From positions 9,369,873 to 9,433,872 of the forward strand of contig CAKAKS010000062.1 in assembly GCA_916700875.1 (NCBI GenBank): a stretch of DNA of 64,000 nt, read 5' to 3'. The notes under the pieces were generated by a model. That model was not told the origin of the DNA. It did not search any database and was given only the letters and a program-made list of their open reading frames with translations. Each line of letters begins with the position of its first letter. Position 1 is the first letter of the stretch. Positions 1-10,490 of this stretch are shown here, in pieces. The stretch comes from Sebastes aleutianus (Eukaryota; Chordata; Actinopteri; Perciformes; Sebastidae). The position numbers and the translations under genes were made by a program.

Positions 1-262
1 CATGCCAGTTTTTCCCCACCAAAATTTAGCGCAAGTTCGGAGCGTTATTTATTCTTCTGCGACAAGCTAGTTTGACATGTTGGAACCAATGGATTCTTTA
101 GGTTTTCTAGTTCCATATGATGCCAGTATCGTCACTCTATCTTTAAAACTGAGCCCGCTACCACCAAAAAATCGCAAGTTGCGTTAATGCGTTAAAGAAA
201 TTAGTGGCGTTAAAACAAATTTGTGTTAACACGTTATTATTGTGTTAACTTTGACAGCCCTA
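1..262. mobile_element. Truncated MITE-like repeat (hAT-like family), right end
   Basis: The block ends in TTGACAGCCCTA, the inverted counterpart of TTAGGGCTGTCAA that begins a related copy at 38941. Internal sequence (CATGCCAGTTTTTCC..., then the GACAAGCTAGT region and a TTTCTAGTT stretch) aligns by eye with 39409-39530. The left end is cut by the window edge. It lies in the adsl intron beyond exon 4. Family assignment rests only on the terminal motif. Confidence 0.6.
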
Positions 263-909
263 TTGATGACATTAAAAGTAATGTTCGGCTTCGTCGGCTT
301 CCCAACTTATTTTAAAAAAGAAAAAGAGAGAGAGAGATCACGCAGCGGTGCTGTGAATGAGAGAAATAACGTTATTTTCCGATTGTTTCACAGCGGTTAC
401 ATTCTAAAGCACAAATAAATAACCGCCAAACATTCAACAGATGATTGACTGTAGAGACAGACGCTCTTAGTTTCATTTTCCTCTGCTGCATTTCATTCAT
501 TGCATCCAACGTGCATCACTAAATATATGCAGCAGTAAATGTCGTCGCAGTGAGATCAAACCTAAGATTTAGCAGTGATTTTTTTTCAACCTGTTTTGAC
601 AGGCGGCCACACTGAAGTGCAGGTCAGCCGAGTGCGTTTACCGCTGCAGCCCTAGTCCCATGTTATGTTGCATTTTCATACATTACCAGACTAATTTGCC
701 AAATCTTCGCAGGTCTATATATACCGCTATGGAAACGCAGACAAAAATGGGCTGAAGGAACCTTATAGTTCCTTGAAAAGCAGTCCCGGGACTAAAATGA
801 CCAGGAACTTCTTACTGGAAATGGGGCTAAAGGCAAACAGTGAGACATTGCAGACGGGATTCATCTGCTGAGACGACCCTCAGAGAGGTGCAGCTGTGTT
901 CAGACTCAC
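263..909. other. adsl intron 4 sequence, no gene seen
   Basis: No exon of adsl or any other coding segment could be recognised on either strand. There is a short GA run near 326-338. The rest is ordinary AT-rich intron sequence. The next adsl exon expected from the vertebrate gene is not here, so it must lie left of the window. Confidence 0.5.
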
Positions 910-3900
910 TGGTAGTGTGTGAAGCCGAGCGTTGGGAGGTCAGCGTATTTCTCTGCAAAGTTTGCCAGTCTGTCAATGACTCTGGCCAGCTGTGGGAAAA
1001 AAAGAACAAAAAGGTTTTAGCACGGATTTATTGCATAATACACACGTGCCCATACAAGCCTGGCATGATGAGCTTATTCATGTATTCTATGTGTGTGGTG
1101 TGACAAAACACTGCAAAGGAATTACTGCGGTGATTATTTCTACATTGTTGACTTGTTACTGAACAGCTGAGGCTCGTATCTCATAGAAGCACAACTGGAT
1201 GGGTGTGCGTGTTTGCTGGCAAACAGCTGAGGCTCACCTTAGGCAAGAGAATGTCGAATCCGTCACGCAGCATAATCAGATCCTGAGGAAGAAAAACAAA
1301 ACCAAGTAGAGAACAGTTAAAGAAAAGCACCACACGCATAATCCCAATGTAGTATTATATTTTCTAGATGGGAATTGTTGGGAATAGTGATCCTTGTTGG
1401 AGATTTTTTCATCATCACAAGAAGGAAAAGTATACAATGGTCCATCATAATTACAGTGTTGTCTCCCACGTAGCATGAGGTGGCACCGAGGTGGATGATA
1501 GGAGCGGCGGTGGGGCAGCAGTGTGCAAAGGTGTGGACGTGAGCCATGACATCGTGCCTGAGCTTGCGCTCCTCCTCGGCCGCCATGGCGAAGTCGATGT
1601 CCACTTCGTGGCTCTCCATCTCCAGGATCTGGGCGTCCGTGATGGGCAGACCCAAAGCCTGAGAAGAGGAGAACGATGAAGGACAGGGAGAGGACGGAAA
1701 GAGAAACACGGTGAAAAAAAAAGGGAAGACTTTGTTAAAATGGTGTATTTGAATATGTCTGCATACTGGGGTCCCTAAACAGTATAGTAGTGACAGTAAA
1801 ATAACTTGTGGTGACCATTAGAATAATCACAGCCTCATGAAATTTTACAGCCACTAACTAGAGACCTAGAGCATTCAGAGGATGGATGGCTTTCCTAGCT
1901 AGATTGACAATAAGGGGGTTTCTGAGCAGTTTACAGAACAGAAGTGCTCGCCATCCAATCGCCAAAAAATACAATTCAATCTCCAAATGTCAAAAGTTTT
2001 TTATATCAAATCACAGCATGGCTTTCTCTGCGGTGTTCCTCAAGGTTTTGGTGTCTTAATGTGGTGTTTTGAATGGATTTTTGATCAATTGTTTCCATTC
2101 TCGAGTGGTAAAAAATGGTTAAATTTAGCATCAAATCTGTGTAACAAAAGGTATCAAGACAAAAATGCAACAACTTACGAGACATAATAGAGCATGGGAC
2201 TGACCATCATATACTTCTATCATCATGTTCTAAACCCTTATACACTCTCACAATTTATTTTAATTCATTAACTATTTTTTTATTTCAGCTTCATTAATCT
2301 TCAGGTTCCCAGCTTTCAGATGATGTACACCACTTCTATGTGACATCTACTGTTGACCTGCTATCTCCCCCTAAACACCCCCTGCACCCCCCTAAAAAAT
2401 ACAAAAATGGGTCTATGGGAAAGAGGGGTGGAGTGGAAAAGGTTAATTGCTTTTTTCCTTATTCTTTTAAGATAAAAAAAATAATCCCTTTAAGATGTTT
2501 GAACAGGAGACAGACATCCTGATGATAACATTAGCTATCCTTCTGTTTTTCCATTGACAGGCGTGTGCTCTCCTCGTGAGATCCTGATTAGATTGGAGTT
2601 TTTTCTATTGGGATGGAGCAGTCATGTGATGGGACTACAGAATGGGTTATGTGCGAAATCTCTCCCTCGATATTACAACACAGTGCAAGACCCAACAATG
2701 TCAGACCTTGCCAGGTCAGACTGTGAGCAGGTCTATTCCAAGCAAATAGTGACCCGACATAAGAAATGACAAAAACACGACAACAATATTTTTGGAGGAC
2801 AGAATTGTAGCTTTATATATATGTATATATGAAAAGTTGTGGCTGGTCGGAAATTCACAGGAGTGAAACTCCAATGCCCGAGTGTAAGTGAATGAAGCAA
2901 GAGCTGCACACAAAGACCTTTTTCTGCTAAACTGTGTGTAGAGTTGACAACTTCTGCTAGTGGAAATAAAGAAGAGCTGTAGATGGATAGTGTTGTGTTG
3001 TTTTGTTTAGTAATAGTAACTCGTGTTTGATTGTGTGAGCGACGGTTTAAACCTGACTCAACCGATGCTTATGAGTGTCTCCTGATTGCCTGCAGCTACC
3101 AACATCTCTGAAACTGAACCATTCTGTAGACAAACATCCAAGTTTTAGATCAGTCATGCTAGTGCAACATACAAAAGTACCCCATTTAAAAGACACTAAA
3201 ATCACTCGCTCCAAGCCCATTGACCGTATATAAGAAGTGGACGTAGTCACCATGACGTCACCTATTGGTTTGTGGGCCGCCGTTTTGAAGCCTCGAGCTC
3301 GGCATTTCGGCCGTCTTGTATTTTGGCTGTCGTCATCTTGGTTTTTTGCAACCACAAATGACACGAGAAGGTGGAGCTAAGTACAACCGAATGCAGAATA
3401 AGACATTTTTAGGTGTCGAAAAAGGTTATAATTAACTTTCATGACCTGAAAACACACTGTGAAAGGGTTAAAGTTGACATCGTGGTAGGGACAGGTAAAT
3501 CTCAAGGTAGCCACACCCTAAAGCATCCCCTGCTTTATGGTCTATTTGACTCTAAATGGGACCATAATTTACTAAATGAACATCATGCTGTATTGAAGAA
3601 GACTTGAAACTAGCGATTGAGACCATTAACTCATGTTTACAATGTTTACTGAGGTAATAAATCAAGTGAGAAGTAGGCTCATTTTCTCATAGACTTCTAT
3701 ACGATCTGACTTCTTTTTTTGCAACCAGAGGAGTCGCCCCCTGCTGGCTATTAGAAAGAATGCAATTTTAAGGCACTTCAGCATTGGCTTCACTTCTCAG
3801 ACCCCGGAGTTGCTCACTGTCCAAGCCCCAATGATGTCCCTACCAATGTTGAGACCCAACCTATGCCCTTGCACTACAAAGGCTGCAGAGGTTATGCTGG

Positions 3901-5028
3901 GCTGGGCTATGAACATGAAGCCTCTCAGGGGGGCGGTCTCCTGTTACTGTGACATTCTCTCTGCATGCTATTTTCACATACAAGCCACACAGTGGCAGCC
4001 ACAGGCCTCACTAACTCTGCACAAACAGACTGTAACAAAGCTACACCCCCTGAGGAACATCTCTAAATAAGTAGAAAAGAAAGGACTCTGATCAGTTGTG
4101 ATTAGTGTGTGGGGTCATGTGAGGCGACGCATGTGAGAGAGGTTCTGTCACTAGTTAACCCCCCCCCCTCCTCCTGCCCTCTTTAATATGACAATCCCTG
4201 TGAGGAATTATACCATGTGAAGAAGAATTAGTTAACAGATGTTTTTGAAATCATCAGCAACTGCAACCTTCTGCTTGGCTAAACACACCTTGTGTCTTTC
4301 TTGATAGAGCTTAATGCTGGCGTGCTCAACATGAGCTGAGGGTCCTTGAAGGGGTCACGTGGCTGTTTGGTTTGGGAGCTAAATGTCAAGATGTTTCAGA
4401 GGGCATTTTCTATTCTAATAACCCCTGAAGCCATCATTACAGACTCACTCTGTGCAACCAAACAACCCACATTCATTTATTCTAGAGTTTATTAAAGACC
4501 ACAAGTTTCCAAAGAAACCAAATACGTTAGACATCTGGGGAAATGTTTATAAAATTATGCACAGAAATGTTAAATATTTCCATTAGGGCTGAAACTAACG
4601 ATTATTTTCATTGTCGATTATTTAATCTGTCGATTATTTCCTCAATTAACTGATCAGTTATTTGGTCTATAAAATGTCAGAAAATTGTGAAAAATGTCAA
4701 TCAGTATTTCCCCAAAGCCCAAGATGACGTCCTCAGATGTCTTGTTTTGTCCACAACTCAATGATATTCAGTTTACTGTCATAGAGGAGTAAAGAAACAA
4801 GAAAATGTTCACATTTAAGAAGCTGAAATCACAGAATTGGGACTTTTTTTTTTCTTTAAAAAATTGTTCCGACCGATTAATTGATTATCAAAATAGTTGG
4901 CGATTAATTTAATAGTTGACGACTAATCGATTAATCGTTGCAGCACTGATTTCCATTTGATGGAGTGGTGCAACAATAAGAACATGGAGTCTTGGTTTTG
5001 ACTATTTCACTCAGTGTGAGCATTATAG

Positions 5029-5083
<55 letters not shown>

Positions 5084-6594
5084 TATATTCATATGAACTA
5101 ATACAGAATATATCTACATGTGATACTGTCAGATATTGAGGGTTTATATGATTTTAACAACCTTGAAGCTAGTTAAGGGGAACAAATTGGGGGAAAACTG
5201 TATGGCTGCATCAGTGCAACGAACCTCAAATAGAAAAGGTTGAGGTTTGTTGTTGTTGCAGCGATGTTGTTGGATTTTGACCTGTCTCTCTCTGGTTATC
5301 AAAGTAAAGAACGCAGACACAGTATTTGGTGTGGTACCCATCTAAATGCAGGACAATTATAACCTTTGCACTTTTACCAGCCTCCATTTTTATGAACAGT
5401 CCATGGAAACAAGTAGTATTTGGTATTCTTGAATACAATATATGAATATATAATTTGCAGCTGTATATAACTATCTTTACTATTTTAATTGCTAAATTTC
5501 ATATTATGGAGTAGCCTTTCACATCTATCAAATAACTGTTCATCTGTCAAATGTTTAAAAAGTCTCTTAAAGGGTCATTTAATTGCTGTTTTGTAATTGC
5601 TATTCCCATGCAGTCCATGTATCTGTTTTTATGTTTTTTATTTTTTCCCACTCACAATGTTGTTTGGTTATGATTGCCCAGAAGTCATTATAGTTAAATC
5701 AATATCCTCCTCACAAACACTAACCATACACTTCCACGCAACACACACACACACACACACACACACTTGTCTTTTTTCATATATTTACTGTATTTTTATT
5801 GTTATTATATATATATATATGGTTCTAATGGTTTGTTATCACTATTATTTAGTCATATTATTTCTTTATATTAAGCTTGTCTCTAGGTGGAGGCTTCAGA
5901 TAAGCCCAGTGGGTCTTTTGCCTCTTCCTGCACTGTATATTATTCATACATTTTGTTGTTGTTGTTATGTTGTGTAGTCTTAAATTGTGCAAAATAAATA
6001 AACAATAAACAAACAAACAATAAACAATACATTTCATATTAATAAGTTAAATGTATGAATGAAAAAGAAAAAATGTCATTGCATTTTTAAAAATACACTC
6101 ATTTGCAAATAGCTTCTGAGCATATTACAGCTGTTACACTAAAATACATTTCACCACTCATCTAAAACTGGTTATTGTTTATTCTTTATACAATATAATA
6201 TGTGTTTTTCTACATATTGTATGAGCAGACATTACTGTGCTTAGCTCAGGACCTGACACTGATGAAGGGGATCCCCTCTTTAAAACTATATTTAGAGCAG
6301 GCAACTTGATAGGGCTCTCTGAAGGTCGCACACTTTAGTGCATAAGACTTATAAAGCATGAAAAAGTGTGCATATAAACACAACACTTAGCAAGGACACA
6401 CAAGCTAAGGTTGCTATTATTATTATAATGCAACTACATCAGTGTCAAACCTTCTCAGCCTTGGCCAGGTAGATCCACAGCTTCCTCCAGGTGGTGAATT
6501 TCTTCCTGTCACTGAAGTTGTAGGCCATTTCCTTGCTGGCATACCTGGACACCAGCGGGGATCTGTACTTCATGAACTCATCAGCTGCCTCCAT
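910..6594 (-). CDS. adsl: Adenylosuccinate lyase, first four coding exons (partial gene)
   Basis: ADSL acts twice in purine synthesis, releasing fumarate from SAICAR to give AICAR and from adenylosuccinate to give AMP; it is a cytosolic homotetramer. Four minus-strand exons read in order: 6451-6594 (48 codons from the ATG at 6594, [20 protein letters not shown]...), 1455-1658 (68 codons with [11 protein letters not shown] and [13 protein letters not shown]), 1238-1282 (15 codons, [15 protein letters not shown]) and 910-989 ([11 protein letters not shown]... to FTHYQ). All junctions have GT-AG sites, and exon boundaries fall where the human gene has them. The N-terminal helical region and the first active-site signature (TSCYVGDNT) are covered. 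The remaining exons, including the catalytic-serine loop, are off the left edge. Intron 1 is about 4.8 kb and full of repeats. Recognition is by near-identity to vertebrate ADSL. Confidence 0.95.
4586..4952. mobile_element. MITE with AGGGCTG-type ends and ATTAATCGATTAATCG motifs
   Basis: The element starts with TAGGGCTGAAACTAACGATT and ends with CGATTAATCGTTGCAGCACT, imperfect inverted repeats of each other. About 360 bp lies between, with no coding capacity. Such short non-autonomous DNA elements are abundant in teleost genomes. The superfamily was not determined. Confidence 0.65.
5031..5079. repeat. (TA)n microsatellite
   Basis: An uninterrupted TA tract of about 45 bp in adsl intron 1. 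Confidence 0.9.
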
Positions 6595-6860
6595 GTCTGT
6601 AAAACCAGGTGGTGTGACGATAAAAGCACTAAAGTCTGCCCTGCACCATCAACAACACACACTAGCTCCACCAAGTAGCCACTCCGGCTTCAGCTCACAT
6701 GGGCACAAGGAAAGCTTTTTTTTTACGACACTACAAGACGGCGTACGGCGTGAGGTGTGAGTACGACACTTGTAAAGGTTGTACGGCAAAGTGACGCGAC
6801 TGAGCCAAGTAATTAATTAATTGCTCTTTAAAACAGCTTAACAGAGTTAAAAACAACGCC
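6595..6860 (-). promoter_or_regulatory. Presumed adsl 5' UTR and promoter region
   Basis: This is the sequence directly upstream of the adsl ATG on the minus strand. It contains a locally GC-richer patch (about 6725-6800, several CG dinucleotides) in an AT-rich neighbourhood. No TATA box was identified. The call rests on position only; no transcription start can be read. Confidence 0.35.
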
Positions 6861-7215
6861 CCAAGACGTCAGAGTACGTCAACAAACGTTTTCATTTATT
6901 TTCTTTAAAGGCATAGAACTAACTTCACAACGGCGACCATAAACCTTAAGGATGTTTTAAATCTCTGTCTTACGTGATTTTGTTTGGGTCCGTGAATGTA
7001 TCTCGCTATATAGAGTACATGATGAACCTGTTCAGGAGCCAAGGATTATGGAGGACCACAAGGGTTACCTAAATAGTAATAGAGCATTTAATTGATTAAT
7101 AACTAATTGTACAATACAAATTCATGTATTAAGTGTACAATAAAAATAGGCATTAATAAATGTGTTTACAAATTAATTTATTAATCTATGAATAAATGGA
7201 CAAAACTACAAAGTA

Positions 7216-7290
7216 TTTATAATAATAATAATAATCTTTATTTGTATAGCACTTTTCTAAACATAGTTTCAAAGTGCTTGCACAGATACA
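7216..7290 (-). mobile_element. 3' tail of an L2-type LINE
   Basis: Read on the minus strand it is the usual LINE end: AAGCACTTTGAAA, then GTGCTATACAAATAAAG, then an ATT microsatellite tail. Similar tails occur at 27380-27440, 54310-54385 and 55828-55890. Confidence 0.6.
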
Positions 7291-7808
7291 ATGAAATACA
7301 GACAAAATAAAAACAACAATAAAAGAACAAAACATAAAGAGCAAATAATGAGAAAACTAAAACCCGTAACCAGTGGTATCAAAACAATAAGTTACTACAC
7401 ATAAACCAAAAGAGGACAATATAAGATGTGGGAAAAGGTGCACCAAGTATTTCATTATTTGACATTTTAATAGGCAATAAAAAAAGATGAATTATGAAAA
7501 TAATCTACTTTTTGTTCATCTATGTTTTCTTTACTTTTTTGGCTGTTTTTACTTTGATTTGACAGATGCAGTGACAATTGTGCAAGAGAGAGGATGACAT
7601 GGAGCAAAGGTCTGCAGGTAATAAATTATTAAATAAATAAATACATACAGAATAAAAGGAAAGAAAAATTGCATGATTAAATGTATCAATAAATACAAGA
7701 ATAAATGAAAATATAATAAATATAAATAAATAAATACATGGAAAAATAAGAATAAAAAGAATAAATAAATGCTGAAATATATATGGAATGAATAAATAAA
7801 AGTTGATA

Positions 7809-7883
7809 ATAACCCCCAGCCACTGTGACAAGCCTTGATACATGGGACGTATGCTCTACCAGGTGAGCTAACTGAGCGTCCCA
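7809..7883 (-). mobile_element. tRNA-derived SINE head fragment, copy 1
   Basis: On the minus strand this reads GGGACGCTCAGTTAGCTCAC, then CTGGTAGAGCATACGTCCC. That matches the acceptor/D-arm half of a tRNA with its A-box (TAGCTCACCTGGTAGAGC). The B-box half is degenerate, so it is a SINE remnant and not a functional tRNA. A second copy lies at 8189-8263. Confidence 0.55.
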
Positions 7884-8188
7884 CCTTCATGTGTATTTTG
7901 TTGCTGATGCTGATGCTGAAATAAATAAATAAAGAAAATTGCATAAATAAATACAAGAATATAAATAAACATATTTTATTGCTGCTGAAATAAATAAATA
8001 CAGAAAAAAGAAAATTGCATGATTAAAGGTATCAATTAATACAAGAATAAATTAGATAAATATGAAATAAATAAATACAATAAATACATGGGAAAAATAA
8101 GAATAAAAAGAATAAATAAATAAATGCTGAAGTATGTATGGAAATAAGTAAATAAATATTGAAATAAATAGATAAAAGTTGATAATAA

Positions 8189-8263
8189 CCCCAAGCCGCT
8201 GTGACAAGCCTTGATACATGGGGTGCCTGCTCTACCAGGTGAGCTAACTGAGCGTCCCACCTT
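8189..8263 (-). mobile_element. tRNA-derived SINE head fragment, copy 2
   Basis: Near-identical to the fragment at 7809-7883, with the same A-box-like stretch and the same flanking AAAT array and GCTGAT repeat. The whole local unit (tRNA-like piece plus flanks, about 380 bp) therefore seems to have been duplicated in tandem. Confidence 0.55.
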
Positions 8264-8277
8264 CATGTGTATTTTGT

Positions 8278-8344
8278 TGCTGATGCTGATGCTGATGCTG
8301 ATGCTGATGCTGATGCTGATGCTGATGCTGATGCTGATGCTGAA
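8278..8344. repeat. (GCTGAT)n hexamer array
   Basis: Eleven or so copies of GCTGAT next to the second SINE fragment. The first copy of the local unit has only two or three units at 7902-7918, so the array has expanded in the second. Confidence 0.85.
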
Positions 8345-8747
8345 ATAAATAAATAAATATATAAAATGAAAAGAAAATTTCATAAATAAATACAAGAATA
8401 AATGAATGAATACAGAAATAAATACATGGACAAAATCAATAAATAAAATAATAAATAAATTGTATTTTGTTATATATTTCTCAGTCTCTGTGCTAATGAG
8501 GTAACATATGGACACAGAAATAAATAACTGTTATGGTTATCAACATCTATTTATTTCAGCATTTATTTATTTATTTATTTTAATTTTAATTTGTATTTAT
8601 TTCTGTATTCAACAACTAAACTGTATGGAGGAACACAAGAGTCACGTAAATATTAATAGAGCATAATTGATTCATAACTAATTGTAAAATAACAAAATAA
8701 TATGTTTACACATTAATTTATTAATTGTACAATAAAAAGTCAAAATA

Positions 8748-9270
8748 GCATTAAAGGTCCCATATTGTAAAAAGTGAGATTTTCATGTCTTTTATATTAT
8801 AAAGCAGGATTAAGTGCTTTATAAATACTGTTAAACTATCAAAACGCTCAATATACGGAGAAACACACACAGCCCGTATTCAGAAATTCTGCGTTTGAAA
8901 CAAGCTGTTAGGATTTCTGTCCATTTGTGATGTCACAAATATACAATATTTAGACCATTACACGGTTTTAAACGTAAACGTACTAAATGTGTCCCAGTTT
9001 ATTTCCTGTTTCAGTGTATGTGAATGGCATCAGCTGACACGATGTAAACATGGACCCAAGCTGTTGCTTAGCAACGCAATTCCGCTACCATTCCGTTGAA
9101 ATGCGCTAAAATGGAGCGTTTCAGACGGAGCATGAATACAGGTATATTCAGACAGACAGTATGAGAAAAATAATGTGTTTTTTGAACATCAAAGCATGTT
9201 AACATGTTGTAGTAGAAACACAAAATACAAGTATGAACCTGAAATTGAGCACGATATGGGACCTTTAATA
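8748..9270. mobile_element. piggyBac-like MITE with TTAA target sites
   Basis: The ends are inverted repeats: AGGTCCCATAT on the left (8754 on) and ATATGGGACCT on the right. Each is bounded by TTAA, the target duplicated by piggyBac transposases. The 0.5-kb interior has no open frame. This is a non-autonomous element; superfamily assignment is inferred from the TTAA flanks. Confidence 0.65.
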
Positions 9271-10490
9271 AATGTGTTTAATTCAATCAAATGTTCTATT
9301 ACTATTTACGTGACTCTTGTGGTCCTCCATAAAGGATGAGCTCAGACATTCGGGGTGATTCAGATCAATTTCAGCTCAACTTCCGGTAACACTTTGTGCA
9401 CTATTGTCGTATGAATCATTAAATATGAAAACCAACCGGTTCTTACTGGCACTAAAATGTCGGTACAGTAGGAACAAGGAAGTAACAATTTCGATTTTTT
9501 TAGAGGAAAGAACAAATAAGTTATACTGTAAGGCTGTATTATAAAGTGTTGCCCAACATCCTTCAGAAATTGACTCGCACTAATGTGACTATGTGCTTTG
9601 AATTCAATGCGATTAGAGGCTATTTATGGGGGCTTTTATGTATTATGTAAGCTGTGGCTGCACATCTTATATCAATATTTAAATTTATTCATGCAGCATG
9701 CATCCCCTCCCTGCCTCACAATGTTTCTGTGTCTGCAGGCATCATATAAATAGTTGTGTGTTTGTGCATGATGATGCAGCAGCTGGGGAATACATCCAGC
9801 TGTAAACAGAGAACAGAGTGCTCTCTCTCTCTCTCTCTCCCTCTCTCTCTCACTGTCTATCCATCCTTCTATCTGTCCTCCTGACTGCAGTCTGCATACA
9901 GTGCCACGCTGCTGCTGCTGCTGCTGCTGCTGTGTGATACGAGCAAGTGGGAGGAACAGCTTCCTCTGTTTTGCCTAAAAAAAAAATGACGAGACATCTT
10001 CTTGGAGCTGCTGCAGCAGGGGTGGATTTGGCTTCCAGTCTCCTGCATTGCACAATCTTTCCTCTCTGCTTGGACAGATAAATAAGACAAAAGACAGAGC
10101 GCTGGGGCGAAGAGGAGAAGAGGAGAGCAGCAGCTACAGAGGAGAGGACGGAAAAGAGCCATAAGCGGGGGTGAGGGGGTGTGGAGGATAATAGATTAAA
10201 AAAAGAGAGAGAGAGGGAGAGAGGTTGAATGGCAGAGGAGGTATGAGGAGAGAGAGAAAAGGAGGCAGGGGTAGACACACAGGGAACAGAGGATAGAGTG
10301 ATTTGCACTGCAGTAGAATGAGGGTTAGAGAGAAAGAGAGAGCCGAGAAGCATTCGAGCTGCCAGCCTTTCGCACGCCACTCGGGATCCGTCGCTTTCTG
10401 AAGAGGCAAGAAGAGGCATCCACCGTGGAGGCGAGAAGGAGACGGAGGAGGGGGGCCGAGGAGGAGGAAGCCAGAGGTTCCACACACAAG
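9271..10490. other. Upstream region and probable 5' UTR of the double-GTPase gene
   Basis: No coding gene is visible. There is a CT microsatellite (9820-9851), a CTG repeat of about eight units (9909-9933) and a long GA-rich stretch (10080-10470) leading to the start codon. The transcription start is probably within this interval. The open frames on the minus strand are translations of the purine-rich tract. Confidence 0.4.

Larger units (their letters stand above)
1659..6450. other. adsl intron 1: repeat-rich, no other gene seen
   Basis: Besides the elements listed separately, this intron holds a repeat-like block at about 3200-3810 (a MITE-like sequence with TGACGTCACCTATTGGTTTG), a C run at 4158-4167, a TA microsatellite at 5031-5079 and an AC run at 5739-5766. 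The small open frames are short, overlap repeats, and show no recognisable protein family. Confidence 0.5.
6861..8750. other. Intergenic repeat-rich DNA between adsl and the GTPase gene
   Basis: The stretch holds a LINE 3' tail (7216-7290), an ATTT/AAAT-rich array (about 7620-8610), two tRNA-like segments and a GCTGAT hexamer array. The 107-159 aa open frames here are translations of the AAAT arrays and are not genes. Confidence 0.6.

Noticed and set aside
7809..8263. Functional tRNA genes
   Set aside because: Only the 5' half is tRNA-like; the T-arm and B-box are degenerate.
10425..10490. N-terminal extension of the GTPase protein
   Set aside because: The extended frame begins with GTG, not ATG, and encodes an Arg/Glu-rich low-complexity run; the ATG at 10491 is taken.
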